Shown here: piece after piece, positions 38,706 to 50,181 of the stretch
Layout of the letters: each line of letters opens with the position of its first letter
Numbering within the stretch: position 1 is the stretch's first letter
Assembly: GCF_001270065.2 (NCBI RefSeq)
Contig: NZ_LFYT02000022.1
Location: forward strand, 16,174 to 80,173
DNA from: Limnohabitans planktonicus II-D5
GTDB taxonomy: Bacteria; Pseudomonadota; Gammaproteobacteria; Burkholderiales; Burkholderiaceae_C
Length of the DNA: 64,000 nucleotides
Reading direction: 5' to 3'
Notes under the pieces: model-generated
What the model was told of the DNA's origin: nothing
The model's database searches: none
Seen by the model: the letters and a program-made list of their open reading frames with translations, nothing else
Translations under genes and position numbers: made by a program

Positions 38706-41096
38706 ATGCCCTCCAAAGACACCCCCTCTTCTGAAAAGCAGCGCCCCAGCGACGCGGCCAGTCCATCCCGGGTGCCCTCCTGGCTGGTGAAATTGGCCCT
38801 GTGGACCATGGGCATCGTGGGGGCGTGCCTGGCCTCCATCTTTCTGGTGGTGGGCGTGGCCATGGTGGTGGCCTACCCCAATTTGCCCGACATTTCGGAC
38901 CTGGCCGACTACAAACCCAAATTGCCGCTGCGCATCTACACCGCCGATGGCGTGTTGATGGGCGAATTTGGCGAAGAGCGCCGCAACCTCACGCCCATCA
39001 AGGACATCCCCCAGGTCATGAAAAATGCGGTGCTGTCCATCGAGGACAACCGCTTTTACCAGCACGGCGGCCTGGACTACATCGGCCTGTTGCGCGCCGG
39101 TTTGGCCAACATCGGGCGTGCCAAAAGCCAAGGGGCATCGACCATCACCATGCAGGTGGCACGCAATGTGTACCTGTCTTCCGAGAAAACCTTCACCCGC
39201 AAGATTTATGAGATTTTGCTGACCTACAAGCTCGAACAAATGCTGACCAAGGACCAGATTCTGGAGGTCTACATGAACCAGATTTATCTGGGCAACCGGT
39301 CTTATGGTTTTGCCTCGGCTGCCGAGGCTTATTTTGGCAAACCGCTCAAGGACATCAGCATCGCCGAAGCGGCCATGCTGGCCGGGCTGCCCAAGGCACC
39401 CTCGGCCTACAACCCGATCGTCAACCCCAAACGTGCACGTTCGCGCCAGCTCTACATCATCGAGCGCATGGAGAGCTTCAACTACATCACCGCAGAACAA
39501 GCCGTGGCCGCCAAAGCCGAGCCGCTCACCCTGCGCAGCGCCGGTGACAAACGCACCCTGCACGCTGAATACGTGGCCGAAACCGTGCGTCAGATGGTGT
39601 TTGCCCAGTATGGCCAGGACACCTACACCCGGGGCCTGAACGTCTACACCACGGTGCAATCCACCGAACAAATGGCCGCATACAAGGCCCTGCGCCAAGG
39701 CATCATGGACTTCGAAAGTCGCCAGATTTACCGGGGGCCAGAAAAGTTCGTCGATTTGCCCTCAGACCCCAAGAAGATGGAAGACGCCATCGACGATGCG
39801 CTGGAAGACCACCCCGACAACGGCGATGTGATGTCGGCCGTTGTGCTCGAAGCCTCCCCGCGCAAAGTGGTGGTGGTGCGCCAGAACGGAGAGCAGATCA
39901 GCATCACCGGCGATGGCCTCAAGCCTGTGCAGTCGGGCTTGTCTGAAAAAGCCCCCCCAGCCAAACAGCTGCGCAAAGGCGCGGTGATCCGCATCACCCA
40001 AAACCCCAAAGGCCTGTGGATGGTCACGCAACTGCCCGAAGTGGAAGGCGCTTTTGTGGCCATCACGCCGCAGACCGGCGCCATCAGAGCCTTGGTCGGC
40101 GGCTTTGACTATGCCAAAAACAAGTTCAACCACGTCACACAGGCCTGGCGCCAGCCGGGTTCGAGCTTCAAACCCTTCATTTATTCGGCAGCCCTCGAAA
40201 AAGGCTTCACCCCGGCCACCGTGGTCAACGACGCCCCCTTGTTTTTTGATGCAGGCGTGACCGGCGGCCAGCCTTGGGAGCCTAAAAACTACGACGGCAC
40301 CTTTGATGGCCCCATGTCGCTGCGCCGCGGCCTGGCCAAGTCGAAAAACATGGTGTCGATTCGCGTGCTGCAGTCGGTGGGTGCCCGCAATGCGCAAGAG
40401 TGGATCACCCGCTTTGGCTTTGACGAAGACAAACATCCCGCCTACCTGACCATGGCGCTGGGCGCAGGCTCGGTCACGCCCATGCAGATGGCCACGGCTT
40501 ATTCGGTGTTTGCCAACGGCGGCTACCGCATGCAACCGCACCTGATCACCCGCATCAGCGACTTCAAGGACCGGGTGCTGGTGGACAGCCCTGTGCCCAC
40601 GCAAATGCCCGAAGAGCAGCGCACCTTGCCCGAGCGCAACGCCTTTGTCATGAGCAGCCTGCTTCAGGAGGTCACCCGCTCCGGCACCGCAGCGCGGGCG
40701 CAGGCCATGCTGCGCAGGCCCGATGTGTATGGCAAAACCGGCACCACCAACGACTCGATGGATGCCTGGTTTGCAGGCTACCAGCCGCGCCTGGCGGCTG
40801 TGGTCTGGATGGGCTACGACACCCCACGCAAACTGGGTGACCGCGAAACCGGAGGAGGCTTGAGTCTGCCGGTCTGGATCAGCTTCATGGAAACGGCGCT
40901 GCGCGGTGCGCCTGTGTCCGAGCCGCCCGTGCCCGAAGGCGTGATCAACGTGAACGGCGACTGGATGTTTGACGAGTTCGCCAAAGGCGGCGGCATCAGC
41001 AACTTGGGCACAGGCAACGACGGCACCGCCAAAGCCCCTGCCCCAGTGCCACCCGGCGAAGAAAAAAGCAAGATCCTCGACCTGTTCCGAAATTGA
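38706..41096 (+). CDS. mrcA: Penicillin-binding protein 1A
   Basis: Bifunctional class A peptidoglycan synthase, 796 residues. One N-terminal membrane span (LVKLALWTMGIVGACLASIFLVVG) precedes the transglycosylase domain with the catalytic Glu in VLSIEDNRFYQHGG and further motifs QGASTITMQVARN and LTKDQILEVYMNQIYLG. The transpeptidase domain has SxxK in PGSSFKPF, SxN in AKSKNMVS and KTGTT near the end. An OB-like insertion lies between. ATG 38706 (MPSKDTPSS) fits the family better than the longer frame from 38661. It is divergent from pilM, a conserved arrangement. Confidence 0.96.
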   Translation: MPSKDTPSSEKQRPSDAASPSRVPSWLVKLALWTMGIVGACLASIFLVVGVAMVVAYPNLPDISDLADYKPKLPLRIYTADGVLMGEFGEERRNLTPIKDIPQVMKNAVLSIEDNRFYQHGGLDYIGLLRAGLANIGRAKSQGASTITMQVARNVYLSSEKTFTRKIYEILLTYKLEQMLTKDQILEVYMNQIYLGNRSYGFASAAEAYFGKPLKDISIAEAAMLAGLPKAPSAYNPIVNPKRARSRQLYIIERMESFNYITAEQAVAAKAEPLTLRSAGDKRTLHAEYVAETVRQMVFAQYGQDTYTRGLNVYTTVQSTEQMAAYKALRQGIMDFESRQIYRGPEKFVDLPSDPKKMEDAIDDALEDHPDNGDVMSAVVLEASPRKVVVVRQNGEQISITGDGLKPVQSGLSEKAPPAKQLRKGAVIRITQNPKGLWMVTQLPEVEGAFVAITPQTGAIRALVGGFDYAKNKFNHVTQAWRQPGSSFKPFIYSAALEKGFTPATVVNDAPLFFDAGVTGGQPWEPKNYDGTFDGPMSLRRGLAKSKNMVSIRVLQSVGARNAQEWITRFGFDEDKHPAYLTMALGAGSVTPMQMATAYSVFANGGYRMQPHLITRISDFKDRVLVDSPVPTQMPEEQRTLPERNAFVMSSLLQEVTRSGTAARAQAMLRRPDVYGKTGTTNDSMDAWFAGYQPRLAAVVWMGYDTPRKLGDRETGGGLSLPVWISFMETALRGAPVSEPPVPEGVINVNGDWMFDEFAKGGGISNLGTGNDGTAKAPAPVPPGEEKSKILDLFRN

Positions 41097-41111
41097 GTCG
41101 ACGCTGTTGCC

Positions 41112-42288
41112 GCCGACCTACAAATGCCCGTAGGTCGGCACTCGCAGAGTCCGACGTTGCAGGCTTCTGCACAGGCCCATGTCGGGGTCTTCGACCACCG
41201 ACCTACAAATACACCCATCGGGCTTTAACGGTTGCGGCTGTTGCCGTAGGTCGGCACTCGCAGAGTCCGACGTTTGTGCGCTTCGGCAAAGGCCCATGTC
41301 GGGGTCTTCGACCACCGACCTACAAATACGTCTATCGGGCTTTAACGGTTGCGGCTGTTGCCGTAGGTCGGCACTCGCAGAGTCCGACGTTTGTGCGCTT
41401 CGGCACTCGCAGAGTCCGATGTTTCAGGTTTCTGCACAGCCCCACGTCGGGGTCTTCGACCACCGACCTACAAATACGCCCATCGGGCTTTAACGGTTGC
41501 GGCTGTTGCCGTCGGTCGTCACTCGCAGAGTCCGACGTTGCCCGCTTCGGCACAGGCCCCTTGTCGGGGTCTTCGAGCACCGACCTACAAATACGCCCAG
41601 CGGGCTTTAACGGTTGCGGCTGATGCCGTAGGTTGGCACTCGCAGAGTCCGACGTTTGCCCGCTTCGGCACAGGCCCTTGTCGGGGTCTTCGACCACCGA
41701 CCTACAAATACGCCTATCGGGCAATAACGGTTGCGGCTGTTGCCGTAGGTCGGCACTCGAAGAGTCCGACGTTGCAGGCTTCGGCACAGGCCCTTGTCGG
41801 GGTCTTCGACCACCGACCTACAAATACACCCATCGGGCAATAACGGTTACGGCTGTTGCCGTAGGTCGGCACTCGCAGAGTCCGACGTTTGCCCGCTTCG
41901 GCACAGACCCCTTGTCGGGGTCTTCGACCACCGACCTACAAATACGCCCATCGGGCTTTATCGGTTGCGGCTGTTTCCGTAGATGGGCACTCGCAGAGTC
42001 CGACGTTGCAGGCTTCGGCACAGGCCCTTGTCGGGGTCTTCGACCACCGACCTACAAATACGCCCAGCGGGCTTTAACGGTTGCGGCTGTTGCCGTAGGT
42101 CGGTACTCGCAGAGTCCGACGTTGCAGGCTTCTGCACAGCCCCACGTCGGGGTCTTCGACCACCGACCTACAAATACGCCCATCGGGCAATAACGGTTGC
42201 GGCTGTTGCCGTAGGTCGGCACTCGCAGAGCCCGACGTTTGTGCGCTTCGGCACAGGCCCCTTGTCGGTGTTGAAGCCGCCGACCTAC
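41112..42288. repeat. Ten-unit tandem array of family-1 REP pairs
   Basis: Units start at 41130, 41246, 41363, 41511, 41628, 41745, 41861, 41979, 42095 and 42211, usually 116-118 bases apart; the third is 148 bases long because of an internal duplication of about 31. Each unit has a forward hairpin (GTAGGTCGG, inner stem ACTC/GAGT), a spacer, and a reverse hairpin (GTCGG, inner stem GGTC/GACC, ending CCGACCTAC). A half copy precedes at 41112. The last reverse hairpin differs (GTGTTGAAGCC). The period is near 39 codons, so many long spurious frames appear. Confidence 0.95.
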
Positions 42289-42617
42289 AACAGCCCAAAC
42301 AGCAACTCTTGACCAGCCTGCTCTGAGGCATAACGCGACAGACTCTCCCAGAACTCGCCTTGTCCCTTGGTGTCCATCCAGCGGTCGCCATCGAATTTGT
42401 AGTGGAAGCCACCACAGCGGGCTGCCAACCAAACCTCGTGCAAAGGCTTTTGCAAATTGACCACGATCTGGCTGCGGTTCGGGAAGGTGAGCGTGATCAT
42501 GCCCCCCACACGCTGGTTGTCGACGTCAGCATCCGTGTCGTCGTTCAGGCGGTCGCAACTCGTCTCGATGCTCGCCAACAGGCGCTCCGCGTGGTCCAGA
42601 AATTCAAGGTCGGTCAT
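42285..42617 (-). CDS. cyaY: Frataxin-like iron-binding protein CyaY
   Basis: A 110-residue bacterial frataxin, modulator of Fe-S cluster assembly at IscS. Features are the acidic first helix ([23 protein letters not shown]), [57 protein letters not shown] (read in parts). The TAG stop codon at 42285-42287 lies inside the GTAG end of the last REP hairpin of the array. Confidence 0.95.
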   Translation of the reverse strand: MTDLEFLDHAERLLASIETSCDRLNDDTDADVDNQRVGGMITLTFPNRSQIVVNLQKPLHEVWLAARCGGFHYKFDGDRWMDTKGQGEFWESLSRYASEQAGQELLFGLL

Positions 42618-42629
42618 TACAATCGCTGC

Positions 42630-42905
42630 ATGTTGAAGGTAACCAAGATTCTAGTCACGTCACTTGCCCTTGCTGGAGGTACGGCTGTATTGAGCGCTTG
42701 CGGTCAAAAGGGACCGCTGCTCATGCCCAGCACCCCCGAATCGGTGGGGCGTGCCACCTTGGTTGAAACTCTTAACCCCTGGCACACCAAACCTGCAGCA
42801 TCGACCGCGCAGCCAATCCGACCGGCACAGCCTGTGCTGCAGCCGGCAGAACAAACCCCTGCAGACCCCACAGACTTGCCCGGCATTACGCCTCGGGCCC
42901 CTTGA
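42630..42905 (+). CDS. lptM: LptM-like small lipoprotein (YifL family)
   Basis: A 91-residue lipoprotein with signal peptide [23 protein letters not shown] and lipobox Cys followed by GQKGPLLMP, the hallmark of LptM, which helps the LptD outer-membrane translocon mature. The Pro/Gln/Thr-rich tail is low-complexity. It is divergent from cyaY by 12 bases and lies 53 bases before lysA, an order shared by many proteobacteria. Confidence 0.85.
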   Translation: MLKVTKILVTSLALAGGTAVLSACGQKGPLLMPSTPESVGRATLVETLNPWHTKPAASTAQPIRPAQPVLQPAEQTPADPTDLPGITPRAP

Positions 42906-42958
42906 CAGGCACGACCAGCCCCTCTGTCCGCCACCCGTTTTTCCTTTAGATTGCACAT

Positions 42959-44242
42959 ATGAACACCCCCACCAACGCCACCTTGCCCGGCCAACCCCAC
43001 ATCGCCTATTCGGGCGATCAGCTGCATGTGGAAGGCGTGCGCCTGTCTGAGCTGGCCCGTGAACACGGCACGCCCTTGTTCGTCTACTCCAAGGCAGCCA
43101 TGCTCTCGGCCCTGGCCGCCTACCAACGCGGCTTTGCCGGGCGCCAGGCGCAAATTTGTTACGCCATGAAGGCCAACTCCAGCCTGGCCATCCTGCAGTT
43201 GTTTGCCGAGGCCGGTTGCGGCTTTGACATCGTGTCGGGCGGCGAGCTGGCCCGCGTGCTGGCAGCCGGTGGCGACCCCGCCAAGGTGATTTTTTCCGGT
43301 GTGGGCAAGACCCGCGCTGAAATGAAACAAGCCCTGCAAGTGGGCATTGCTTGCTTCAATGTTGAAAGCGAAGCCGAACTCGATGTGCTGAGCGACGTGG
43401 CCGTGGGCTTGGGGAAAAAGGCCCCGGTCAGCTTGCGCGTCAACCCCAATGTGGACCCCAAGACCCATCCCTACATCTCCACAGGCCTCAAAGGCAACAA
43501 ATTCGGCATCGCCCACGAAGATGCGCTACGCGCTTACCAACACGCGGCCAGCCTGCCGGGCCTGAAGGTGGTGGGCATTGACTGCCACATTGGCTCGCAA
43601 ATCACCGACAGCACCCCCTATCTGGACGCCATGGACCGCGTGCTGGACTTGGTGGCCGATGTCGAAGCGGCGGGCATCCCCATCCACCACATCGACTTTG
43701 GCGGTGGCCTAGGCATCAACTACAACGGCGACACCCCGCCCGAGGCCGATGCGCTATGGGCGCAGCTGCTGGCCAAGCTGGATGCCCGCGGCTACGGCCA
43801 GCGCCAACTCATGGTCGAGCCCGGCCGCTCACTGGTGGGCAACGCGGGCGTGTGCCTGACCGAGGTGCTGTACCTCAAACCCGGCGAGCAAAAGAACTTC
43901 TGCATCATCGACGCCGCCATGAACGACCTGCCGCGACCGGCCATGTACCAGGCTTTCCACCAGATCGTGCCCGTGCAACCCCGCTCAGGTGATGGTGTGG
44001 TGTATGACGTGGTCGGCCCCGTGTGCGAAAGCGGCGACTGGATCGGCCGCGACCGACAGTTGTTGGTACAGGCCGGTGATGTTCTCGCTGTGCTGTCGGC
44101 AGGCGCTTACTGCATGAGCATGGCCAGCAACTACAACACCCGTGGCCGCGCCGCCGAAATCCTGGTGGACGGCACAAAGGCCCACCTGATTCGCCAGCGC
44201 GAATCGGCGTTTGACACCTTTGCGCTGGAGCAGCTGGTCTGA
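42959..44242 (+). CDS. lysA: Diaminopimelate decarboxylase
   Basis: PLP-dependent enzyme of the last step of lysine biosynthesis, 427 residues. PLP-binding Lys lies in CYAMKANSSLAIL; FGIAHEDA, GIDCHIGSQI, DFGGGLGINY and VEPGRSLVGNAG are the usual barrel strings, and VCESGDWIG is the substrate motif from the other subunit. The ATG 42959 lacks a strong ribosome site. It probably shares a transcript with lptM. Confidence 0.96.
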   Translation: MNTPTNATLPGQPHIAYSGDQLHVEGVRLSELAREHGTPLFVYSKAAMLSALAAYQRGFAGRQAQICYAMKANSSLAILQLFAEAGCGFDIVSGGELARVLAAGGDPAKVIFSGVGKTRAEMKQALQVGIACFNVESEAELDVLSDVAVGLGKKAPVSLRVNPNVDPKTHPYISTGLKGNKFGIAHEDALRAYQHAASLPGLKVVGIDCHIGSQITDSTPYLDAMDRVLDLVADVEAAGIPIHHIDFGGGLGINYNGDTPPEADALWAQLLAKLDARGYGQRQLMVEPGRSLVGNAGVCLTEVLYLKPGEQKNFCIIDAAMNDLPRPAMYQAFHQIVPVQPRSGDGVVYDVVGPVCESGDWIGRDRQLLVQAGDVLAVLSAGAYCMSMASNYNTRGRAAEILVDGTKAHLIRQRESAFDTFALEQLV

Positions 44243-44251
44243 GGCCCAGAT

Positions 44252-44277
44252 GTCGGACTCTGCGAGTACCGACCTAC
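44252..44277. repeat. Single family-1 REP hairpin after lysA
   Basis: GTCGG, ACTC, TGC loop, GAGT, A, CCGACCTAC. It begins ten bases after the lysA stop, in the orientation opposite to the forward hairpins of the array. The rest of the gap to 44437 is AT-rich and shows no gene. Confidence 0.85.
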
Positions 44278-44437
44278 CCACTCAATGCGCATTGACTTCG
44301 CACACAGCCTGCCCCGTCACACAGCAGATCGTGATGGGCAGACAAGCATTCATAGATACTGAAAGCTAAACCATTGTCAAATAACAAGATTTTCAAAAAT
44401 CAAAAGGTTTTCATTCATAGATGCATCAGACCATAAA

Positions 44438-45040
44438 CTACCGACGCAAGCCTCGCCAGACCCGCCACCCCAGCAAACCGGCCAGAACACCCGCATACAC
44501 CAAGACCTCGGCAAAGTCCTGTTTGCCCGCGCGCATCCACCAAAAGTGCAGCACGGCCAGCACGGCCACCGCATAAACACCCCGGTGCAGCATTTGCCAG
44601 CGCCTGCCGCCCAGCCAACGCACGGCCCGGTTGAAAGAGGTGGCGGCCAGCGCCAGCAAGATCACAAAGGCACTGAAACCCAACCAGATGAAGGGGCGCT
44701 TGAAGAGGTCTTGCAGCGTGTCGGCCAGGTCAAAGCCCATGTCAAACCAGGCGTAGCACAGCAGGTGCACGCTGGCATAAGCAAACACCAGCAAACCCAG
44801 CATGCGCCGAAATCGCAGTAGTTCGGGCCAGCCCAGCCAGGTGCGCAAAGGGCTCACGGCCAGCACCACGCACAGGCTGCGCAGTGTCCAGTCGCCCGTG
44901 GCGCGGATCAGGGCTTCGGCCGGATTGGCCCCCAACTGGTCTTGCAGCGTCTGCAACACCAGCCAGGCCAGGGGCAGCAGCCCCAGCGAGAGCAGCGCCC
45001 ACCAGGCCGCAGGGTGACGCAGTGCAGCCCTCACGGTCAT
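44438..45040 (-). CDS. msrQ: Haem-binding membrane subunit MsrQ
   Basis: Membrane b-type cytochrome that feeds electrons to the periplasmic methionine sulfoxide reductase MsrP. It has 200 residues with about six hydrophobic segments and conserved His residues in YASVHLLCYAWFD, RWQMLHRGVYAV and VLHFWWM. The start overlaps the msrP stop by one base (TGATG), so the two are coupled. Confidence 0.93.
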   Translation of the reverse strand: MTVRAALRHPAAWWALLSLGLLPLAWLVLQTLQDQLGANPAEALIRATGDWTLRSLCVVLAVSPLRTWLGWPELLRFRRMLGLLVFAYASVHLLCYAWFDMGFDLADTLQDLFKRPFIWLGFSAFVILLALAATSFNRAVRWLGGRRWQMLHRGVYAVAVLAVLHFWWMRAGKQDFAEVLVYAGVLAGLLGWRVWRGLRR

Positions 45041-46038
45041 CAGAAAAATTTCTTCAAATCCATGCCGGCGTAGAGCTGCCCGACCTGCGGCTCATAGCCA
45101 TTGAACATGAGCGTCTTGCGTTTTTTAGCCAGCAGGCCGTCTTCGCCAATGCGGCGTTCGGTGGCCTGGCTCCAGCGAGGGTGATCCACCAGCGGGTTCA
45201 CGTTGGAATAAAACCCGTACTCTTGCGGCGCGGCTTTCTCCCAGGAAGACAGGGGCTGCTTGTCCACAAAGCGGATTTTGACCAGGCTCTTGGCGCTTTT
45301 GAAACCATATTTCCAGGGCACCACCAGGCGCAAAGGCGCGCCGTTTTGCTTGGGCATGATTTCGCCATACATGCCAAACGCCAGCAAGCTCAAAGGGTGC
45401 ATGGCCTCGTCCATGCGCAAGCCTTCCACATAAGGCCAGTCCAGCGCCCCGCCGCGCACACCGCGCATGGTCTTGGGGTCAGCCTGGGTCACAAACTCCA
45501 CAAACTTGGCCCCCGGCTGGGGCTCCACCCGACGGATCAAGTCCGACAGCGAATACCCGATCCAGGGAATCACCATGGACCAGCCTTCCACGCAGCGCAG
45601 GCGGTAAATGCGCTCTTGCATATCGCCCCACTTCATCAGGTCTTCCAGGGCGTAGCGCCCTGGCTTTTTCACCAAGCCTTCAATCTCCACGGTCCAAGGC
45701 TGGGTGCTCAGGGTGTGAGCGTATTTGGCCGGGTCTGCCTTGTCGGTGCCAAATTCATAAAAATTGTTGTACGTGGTGGCGTCTTTGTAGGTCGTGGGCT
45801 TGTCCATCGTCATGGCGCCGGGCAAATTGGAAGGCACAAACGGCAAGGCCACCCCGCCCCCACCCGCACGGGCACCCTGCGCCCAGGCGCTGCGCTCGGC
45901 CCAGGCGGTCAAAGACAGCCCGGCAGAGCCTGCTGCCATGCGGCGCAACACGTCACGCCGCGATTGGTACACCTGCACGGGGGTGATCTCGCTGGACACG
46001 GGATGCACAAAAGCTTTGTCAGATGAAAAAATCAGCAT
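45040..46038 (-). CDS. msrP: Periplasmic methionine sulfoxide reductase catalytic subunit MsrP
   Basis: Molybdopterin enzyme that repairs oxidised methionine in periplasmic proteins, 332 residues. The Tat signal ([23 protein letters not shown]) shows the twin arginine; the Mo-ligand Cys lies in [15 protein letters not shown], and [25 protein letters not shown] (in parts) is typical. ATG 46038 has AGAGG six bases upstream and is preferred over the longer frame from 46065. msrPQ are divergent from the receiver gene. Confidence 0.95.
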   Translation of the reverse strand: MLIFSSDKAFVHPVSSEITPVQVYQSRRDVLRRMAAGSAGLSLTAWAERSAWAQGARAGGGGVALPFVPSNLPGAMTMDKPTTYKDATTYNNFYEFGTDKADPAKYAHTLSTQPWTVEIEGLVKKPGRYALEDLMKWGDMQERIYRLRCVEGWSMVIPWIGYSLSDLIRRVEPQPGAKFVEFVTQADPKTMRGVRGGALDWPYVEGLRMDEAMHPLSLLAFGMYGEIMPKQNGAPLRLVVPWKYGFKSAKSLVKIRFVDKQPLSSWEKAAPQEYGFYSNVNPLVDHPRWSQATERRIGEDGLLAKKRKTLMFNGYEPQVGQLYAGMDLKKFF

Positions 46039-46211
46039 GAGCACCTCTTGGGAATAAACAAGCATTGGATTGTCAAGGTTTTAAACACCTTATGCTGCCC
46101 CGCCCCATACCCAACGTATCGGAACCCGGGTATCCCCCCTTTTGTGCGCCCCGTCGCGCAAGACCTGCGGTCCAACAGGCAAGCGTGCACTATCTCACCC
46201 AAAGCGTCATG

Positions 46212-46240
46212 TTGTTAATTTGATAAGATACTTTTATTTT
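46212..46240 (+). promoter_or_regulatory. Possible promoter of the receiver-domain gene
   Basis: TTGTTA at 46212-46217 and TATTTT at 46235-46240 with a 17-base spacer lie in an AT-rich stretch just upstream of ATG 46258. A transcript from here would have a very short leader without a Shine-Dalgarno sequence. Confidence 0.35.
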
Positions 46241-46257
46241 CGCTAATTTCACTAAAT

Positions 46258-46638
46258 ATGACAAGCCAAGCGATCATTGAAGTGGTCGACGACAACGAAG
46301 ACATCCGGCAGATGCTGAGCATGGTGCTGGATGCGCACGGCTTCAGGGTGCGTACCCACTGTGGCGGCCATGAATACCTGAGCGCACATCGCTCCTGCGG
46401 CCCCAGAGTGATGCTGCTGGACATTCGAATGCCCAAAATGAACGGCATCGAATTGCATGCCAACATGCGTCAGGCGGGCGATGACATCCCGGTGATTTTC
46501 ATGAGCGGCGAAAGCCTGCCCCATGAAACCTTGGCCGCGCAGGAAACAGGGGCCATCGCCTTCATGTGGAAACCCTTTCGCACCGAGCAAATGCTCAAAG
46601 CCATTGCTCAGGGTCTGGAGACCTTCCAGTCAGCCTGA
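46258..46638 (+). CDS. Stand-alone response regulator receiver protein
   Basis: A single receiver domain of 126 residues with no output domain. The acidic pair is Asp11-Asp12, the phospho-acceptor is Asp55 (LLDIRMPKMNG), the switch Ser/Thr is in IFMSGE and the conserved Lys is in FMWKPF. It resembles the FixJ receiver group. No histidine kinase is adjacent. No Shine-Dalgarno box is visible before the ATG. Confidence 0.88.
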   Translation: MTSQAIIEVVDDNEDIRQMLSMVLDAHGFRVRTHCGGHEYLSAHRSCGPRVMLLDIRMPKMNGIELHANMRQAGDDIPVIFMSGESLPHETLAAQETGAIAFMWKPFRTEQMLKAIAQGLETFQSA

Positions 46639-46677
46639 AATCAGCCATTCAACGCCAGAATCTGTGCGCTCCACAAT

Positions 46678-48099
<1,422 letters not shown>

Positions 48100-48169
48100 G
48101 TGGGGATTATCGTTGGCATGCTCAGCCAAGGCGGGCCAAATTGCTTTTGTAGCGGCGCTTCGGGCAAAT

Positions 48170-48195
48170 GTCGGACTCTTCGAGTGCCGACCTAC
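48170..48195. repeat. Single family-1 REP hairpin between dbpA and dtd
   Basis: GTCGG, ACTC, TTC loop, GAGT, G, CCGACCTAC. A decayed second copy with ACAGGTCGGGG and CGGTGGTCAAAGACGCCGAC pieces follows at about 48232-48278. No gene is seen from 48100 to 48322. Confidence 0.8.
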
Positions 48196-48322
48196 GAGGG
48201 GACTACCGTTTGTTGAGCGTCGTCCCCCCCAGACAGGTCGGGGTGAATGTTTGTGGGTCGGTGGTCAAAGACGCCGACATGACGATACATGGCCACTGGG
48301 CCATGCTGAGGGTGTAAAGAAT

Positions 48323-48766
48323 TCAAGCGCTCATGCGCATGGGAATCGTGATGGGGCCGTCGTTGACGAGGGCGACTTTCATGTCGGCGGCGAAGCGGCC
48401 GGTTTGCACCAAGTGGTGGGCTTTTTGGGCTTGGGCCACAAAGTGCTCATAAAGCCGACGGCCCTCTTCGGGCGCTGCGGCCTGGGTGAAACTGGGGCGG
48501 TTACCACCGGCCACATCGGCGGCCAATGTGAATTGGCTGACCACCAGCAGGCCGCCGCCCACATCCTGCACGCTGCGGTTCATCTTGCCTGCCTCGTCGC
48601 TGAAAATGCGCAGCTTGAGCATCTTGGCCAGCATCTTGTCGGACACCGCGTCGGTATCACCTTTTTCGGCACACAGCAGCACGAGCAAGCCTGCGCCGAT
48701 CTGACCGATCACTTCCCCGTCCACGCGCACGCAGGCTTCGCTCACGCGCTGCAGTACCGCGATCAT
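48323..48766 (-). CDS. dtd: D-aminoacyl-tRNA deacylase
   Basis: Recycles D-aminoacyl-tRNA and mischarged Gly-tRNA, 147 residues. It starts [24 protein letters not shown], with the active-site string [22 protein letters not shown] (in parts) and the cross-subunit motif NDGPITI near the end. It follows tyrS by 43 bases on the same strand. Confidence 0.95.
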   Translation of the reverse strand: MIAVLQRVSEACVRVDGEVIGQIGAGLLVLLCAEKGDTDAVSDKMLAKMLKLRIFSDEAGKMNRSVQDVGGGLLVVSQFTLAADVAGGNRPSFTQAAAPEEGRRLYEHFVAQAQKAHHLVQTGRFAADMKVALVNDGPITIPMRMSA

Positions 48767-48809
48767 TTCAAGACACCGTCAGTGCACATGAGCGGACAAA
48801 CGAAGCGCA

Positions 48810-50042
48810 TCAAGCCAGATGGACCTTGGCAAACTTGCGCTTGCCCACTTGCACGACGTAAGTACCGGCTTCGAGTTTGAGGCCTTTGTCGCTGACCACG
48901 CTCGAATCCACGCGCACGCCACCACCGTCGACCAGACGACCCGCCTCGGTGGTCGACGGGGCCAGGCCCGCTGCCTTGAGCAGGGCACCAATACCCATGG
49001 GGGCACCCGACAGGGTCACCTCAGGGATGTCGTCGGGCACGCCGCCCTTGCTGCGGTTGATGAAATCCTGCTCGGCGGCGTCTGCGGCAGCAGCACTGTG
49101 AAAGCGCGCGGTGATCTCCTTGGCCAGCATGACTTTGGCGTCCTTGGGGTTGCGACCGCCTTCGACCTCTTTTTTGAGCGCCTCGATGTCTGCCATGGAC
49201 TTGAAGGACAGCAAGGTGTACCAGCGCCACATGAGCGTGTCCGAAATGCTCAGCACCTTGGCGAACATGCTGTTGGGCTCTTCTGCAATGCCGATGTAGT
49301 TGTTCTTGGACTTGGACATTTTGTCCACGCCGTCCAGCCCTTCCAGCAAGGGCATGGTCAAGATGCACTGCTGATCCTGACCATATTCCGCCTGCAGGTG
49401 GCGGCCCATGAGCAGGTTGAATTTCTGGTCGGTGCCACCGAGCTCCAGGTCACTGTTCAGCGCCACCGAGTCATAGCCCTGCATGAGCGGGTACAAAAAT
49501 TCGTGCACGCTGATGGGCGTGCCTGCCTTGAAACGGTCATGGAAGTCATTGCGCTCCATCATGCGGGCCACGGTGTACTTGGCGGCCAGCTGAATCATGC
49601 CCATGGAGCCCAGGGGCAAGCTCCATTCGCTGTTGTAGCGGATCTCGGTTTTAGACGGGTCCAGCACCAGGCTGGCCTGCTTGTAATAGGTTTCGGCGTT
49701 GAGCTTGATCTGCTCGGGCGTGAGTGGCGGGCGGGTGCTGTTGCGGCCTGAGGGGTCGCCGATCAGGCTGGTGAAGTCGCCAATCAAAAAGATGACTTGG
49801 TGCCCCAGGTCCTGCAGCTGGCGCATCTTGTTGAGCACCACCGTGTGGCCAATGTGGATGTCGGGGGCGGTCGGGTCCAGACCCAGCTTGATGCGCAAAG
49901 GCACACCGGTGACTTCGGATTTGGCCAGCTTTTGCAGCCAGTCCTCTTTGGGGATCAGCTCTTCGCACCCCCTCAAAGTGACCTCCAAAGCATTCAAAGT
50001 TCTGTCTGTGACGGGGTATTTTGTAACAAGCGCTTGATTCAT
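48810..50042 (-). CDS. tyrS: Tyrosyl-tRNA synthetase
   Basis: Class I aminoacyl-tRNA synthetase, 410 residues from ATG 50042 ([10 protein letters not shown]). The HIGH motif appears as [10 protein letters not shown] and KMSKS as [11 protein letters not shown]; the C-terminal S4-like domain ([40 protein letters not shown], in parts) is complete. It belongs to the TyrRS subgroup with the S4 domain, common in betaproteobacteria. It is divergent from the M23 peptidase gene. Confidence 0.95.
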   Translation of the reverse strand: MNQALVTKYPVTDRTLNALEVTLRGCEELIPKEDWLQKLAKSEVTGVPLRIKLGLDPTAPDIHIGHTVVLNKMRQLQDLGHQVIFLIGDFTSLIGDPSGRNSTRPPLTPEQIKLNAETYYKQASLVLDPSKTEIRYNSEWSLPLGSMGMIQLAAKYTVARMMERNDFHDRFKAGTPISVHEFLYPLMQGYDSVALNSDLELGGTDQKFNLLMGRHLQAEYGQDQQCILTMPLLEGLDGVDKMSKSKNNYIGIAEEPNSMFAKVLSISDTLMWRWYTLLSFKSMADIEALKKEVEGGRNPKDAKVMLAKEITARFHSAAAADAAEQDFINRSKGGVPDDIPEVTLSGAPMGIGALLKAAGLAPSTTEAGRLVDGGGVRVDSSVVSDKGLKLEAGTYVVQVGKRKFAKVHLA

Positions 50043-50181
50043 AAGGGTTTTTTCTGAGGTCAAATGGGTGTGGGCCCTTAAAATCGGCCTTTTAGAAAGT
50101 CGCTCATTTTAGAGTCGGCATTCTCCCCTTTGCTGCTGAGCACAGATTGCTGGTCGATTTGTGTCACAAATTTTCAAAAAA

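Noticed and set aside
41112..42288. CRISPR array
   Set aside because: The whole unit is repeated with near-identical spacers; there are no unique spacers and no cas genes.
41093..42312. Many long open frames on both strands through the 41-42 kb array, with 39-residue repeats
   Set aside because: The period of 116-118 bases and lack of stops in the hairpins keep frames open in several phases. The frames differ in phase, lack ribosome sites and break when unit length changes by one base.
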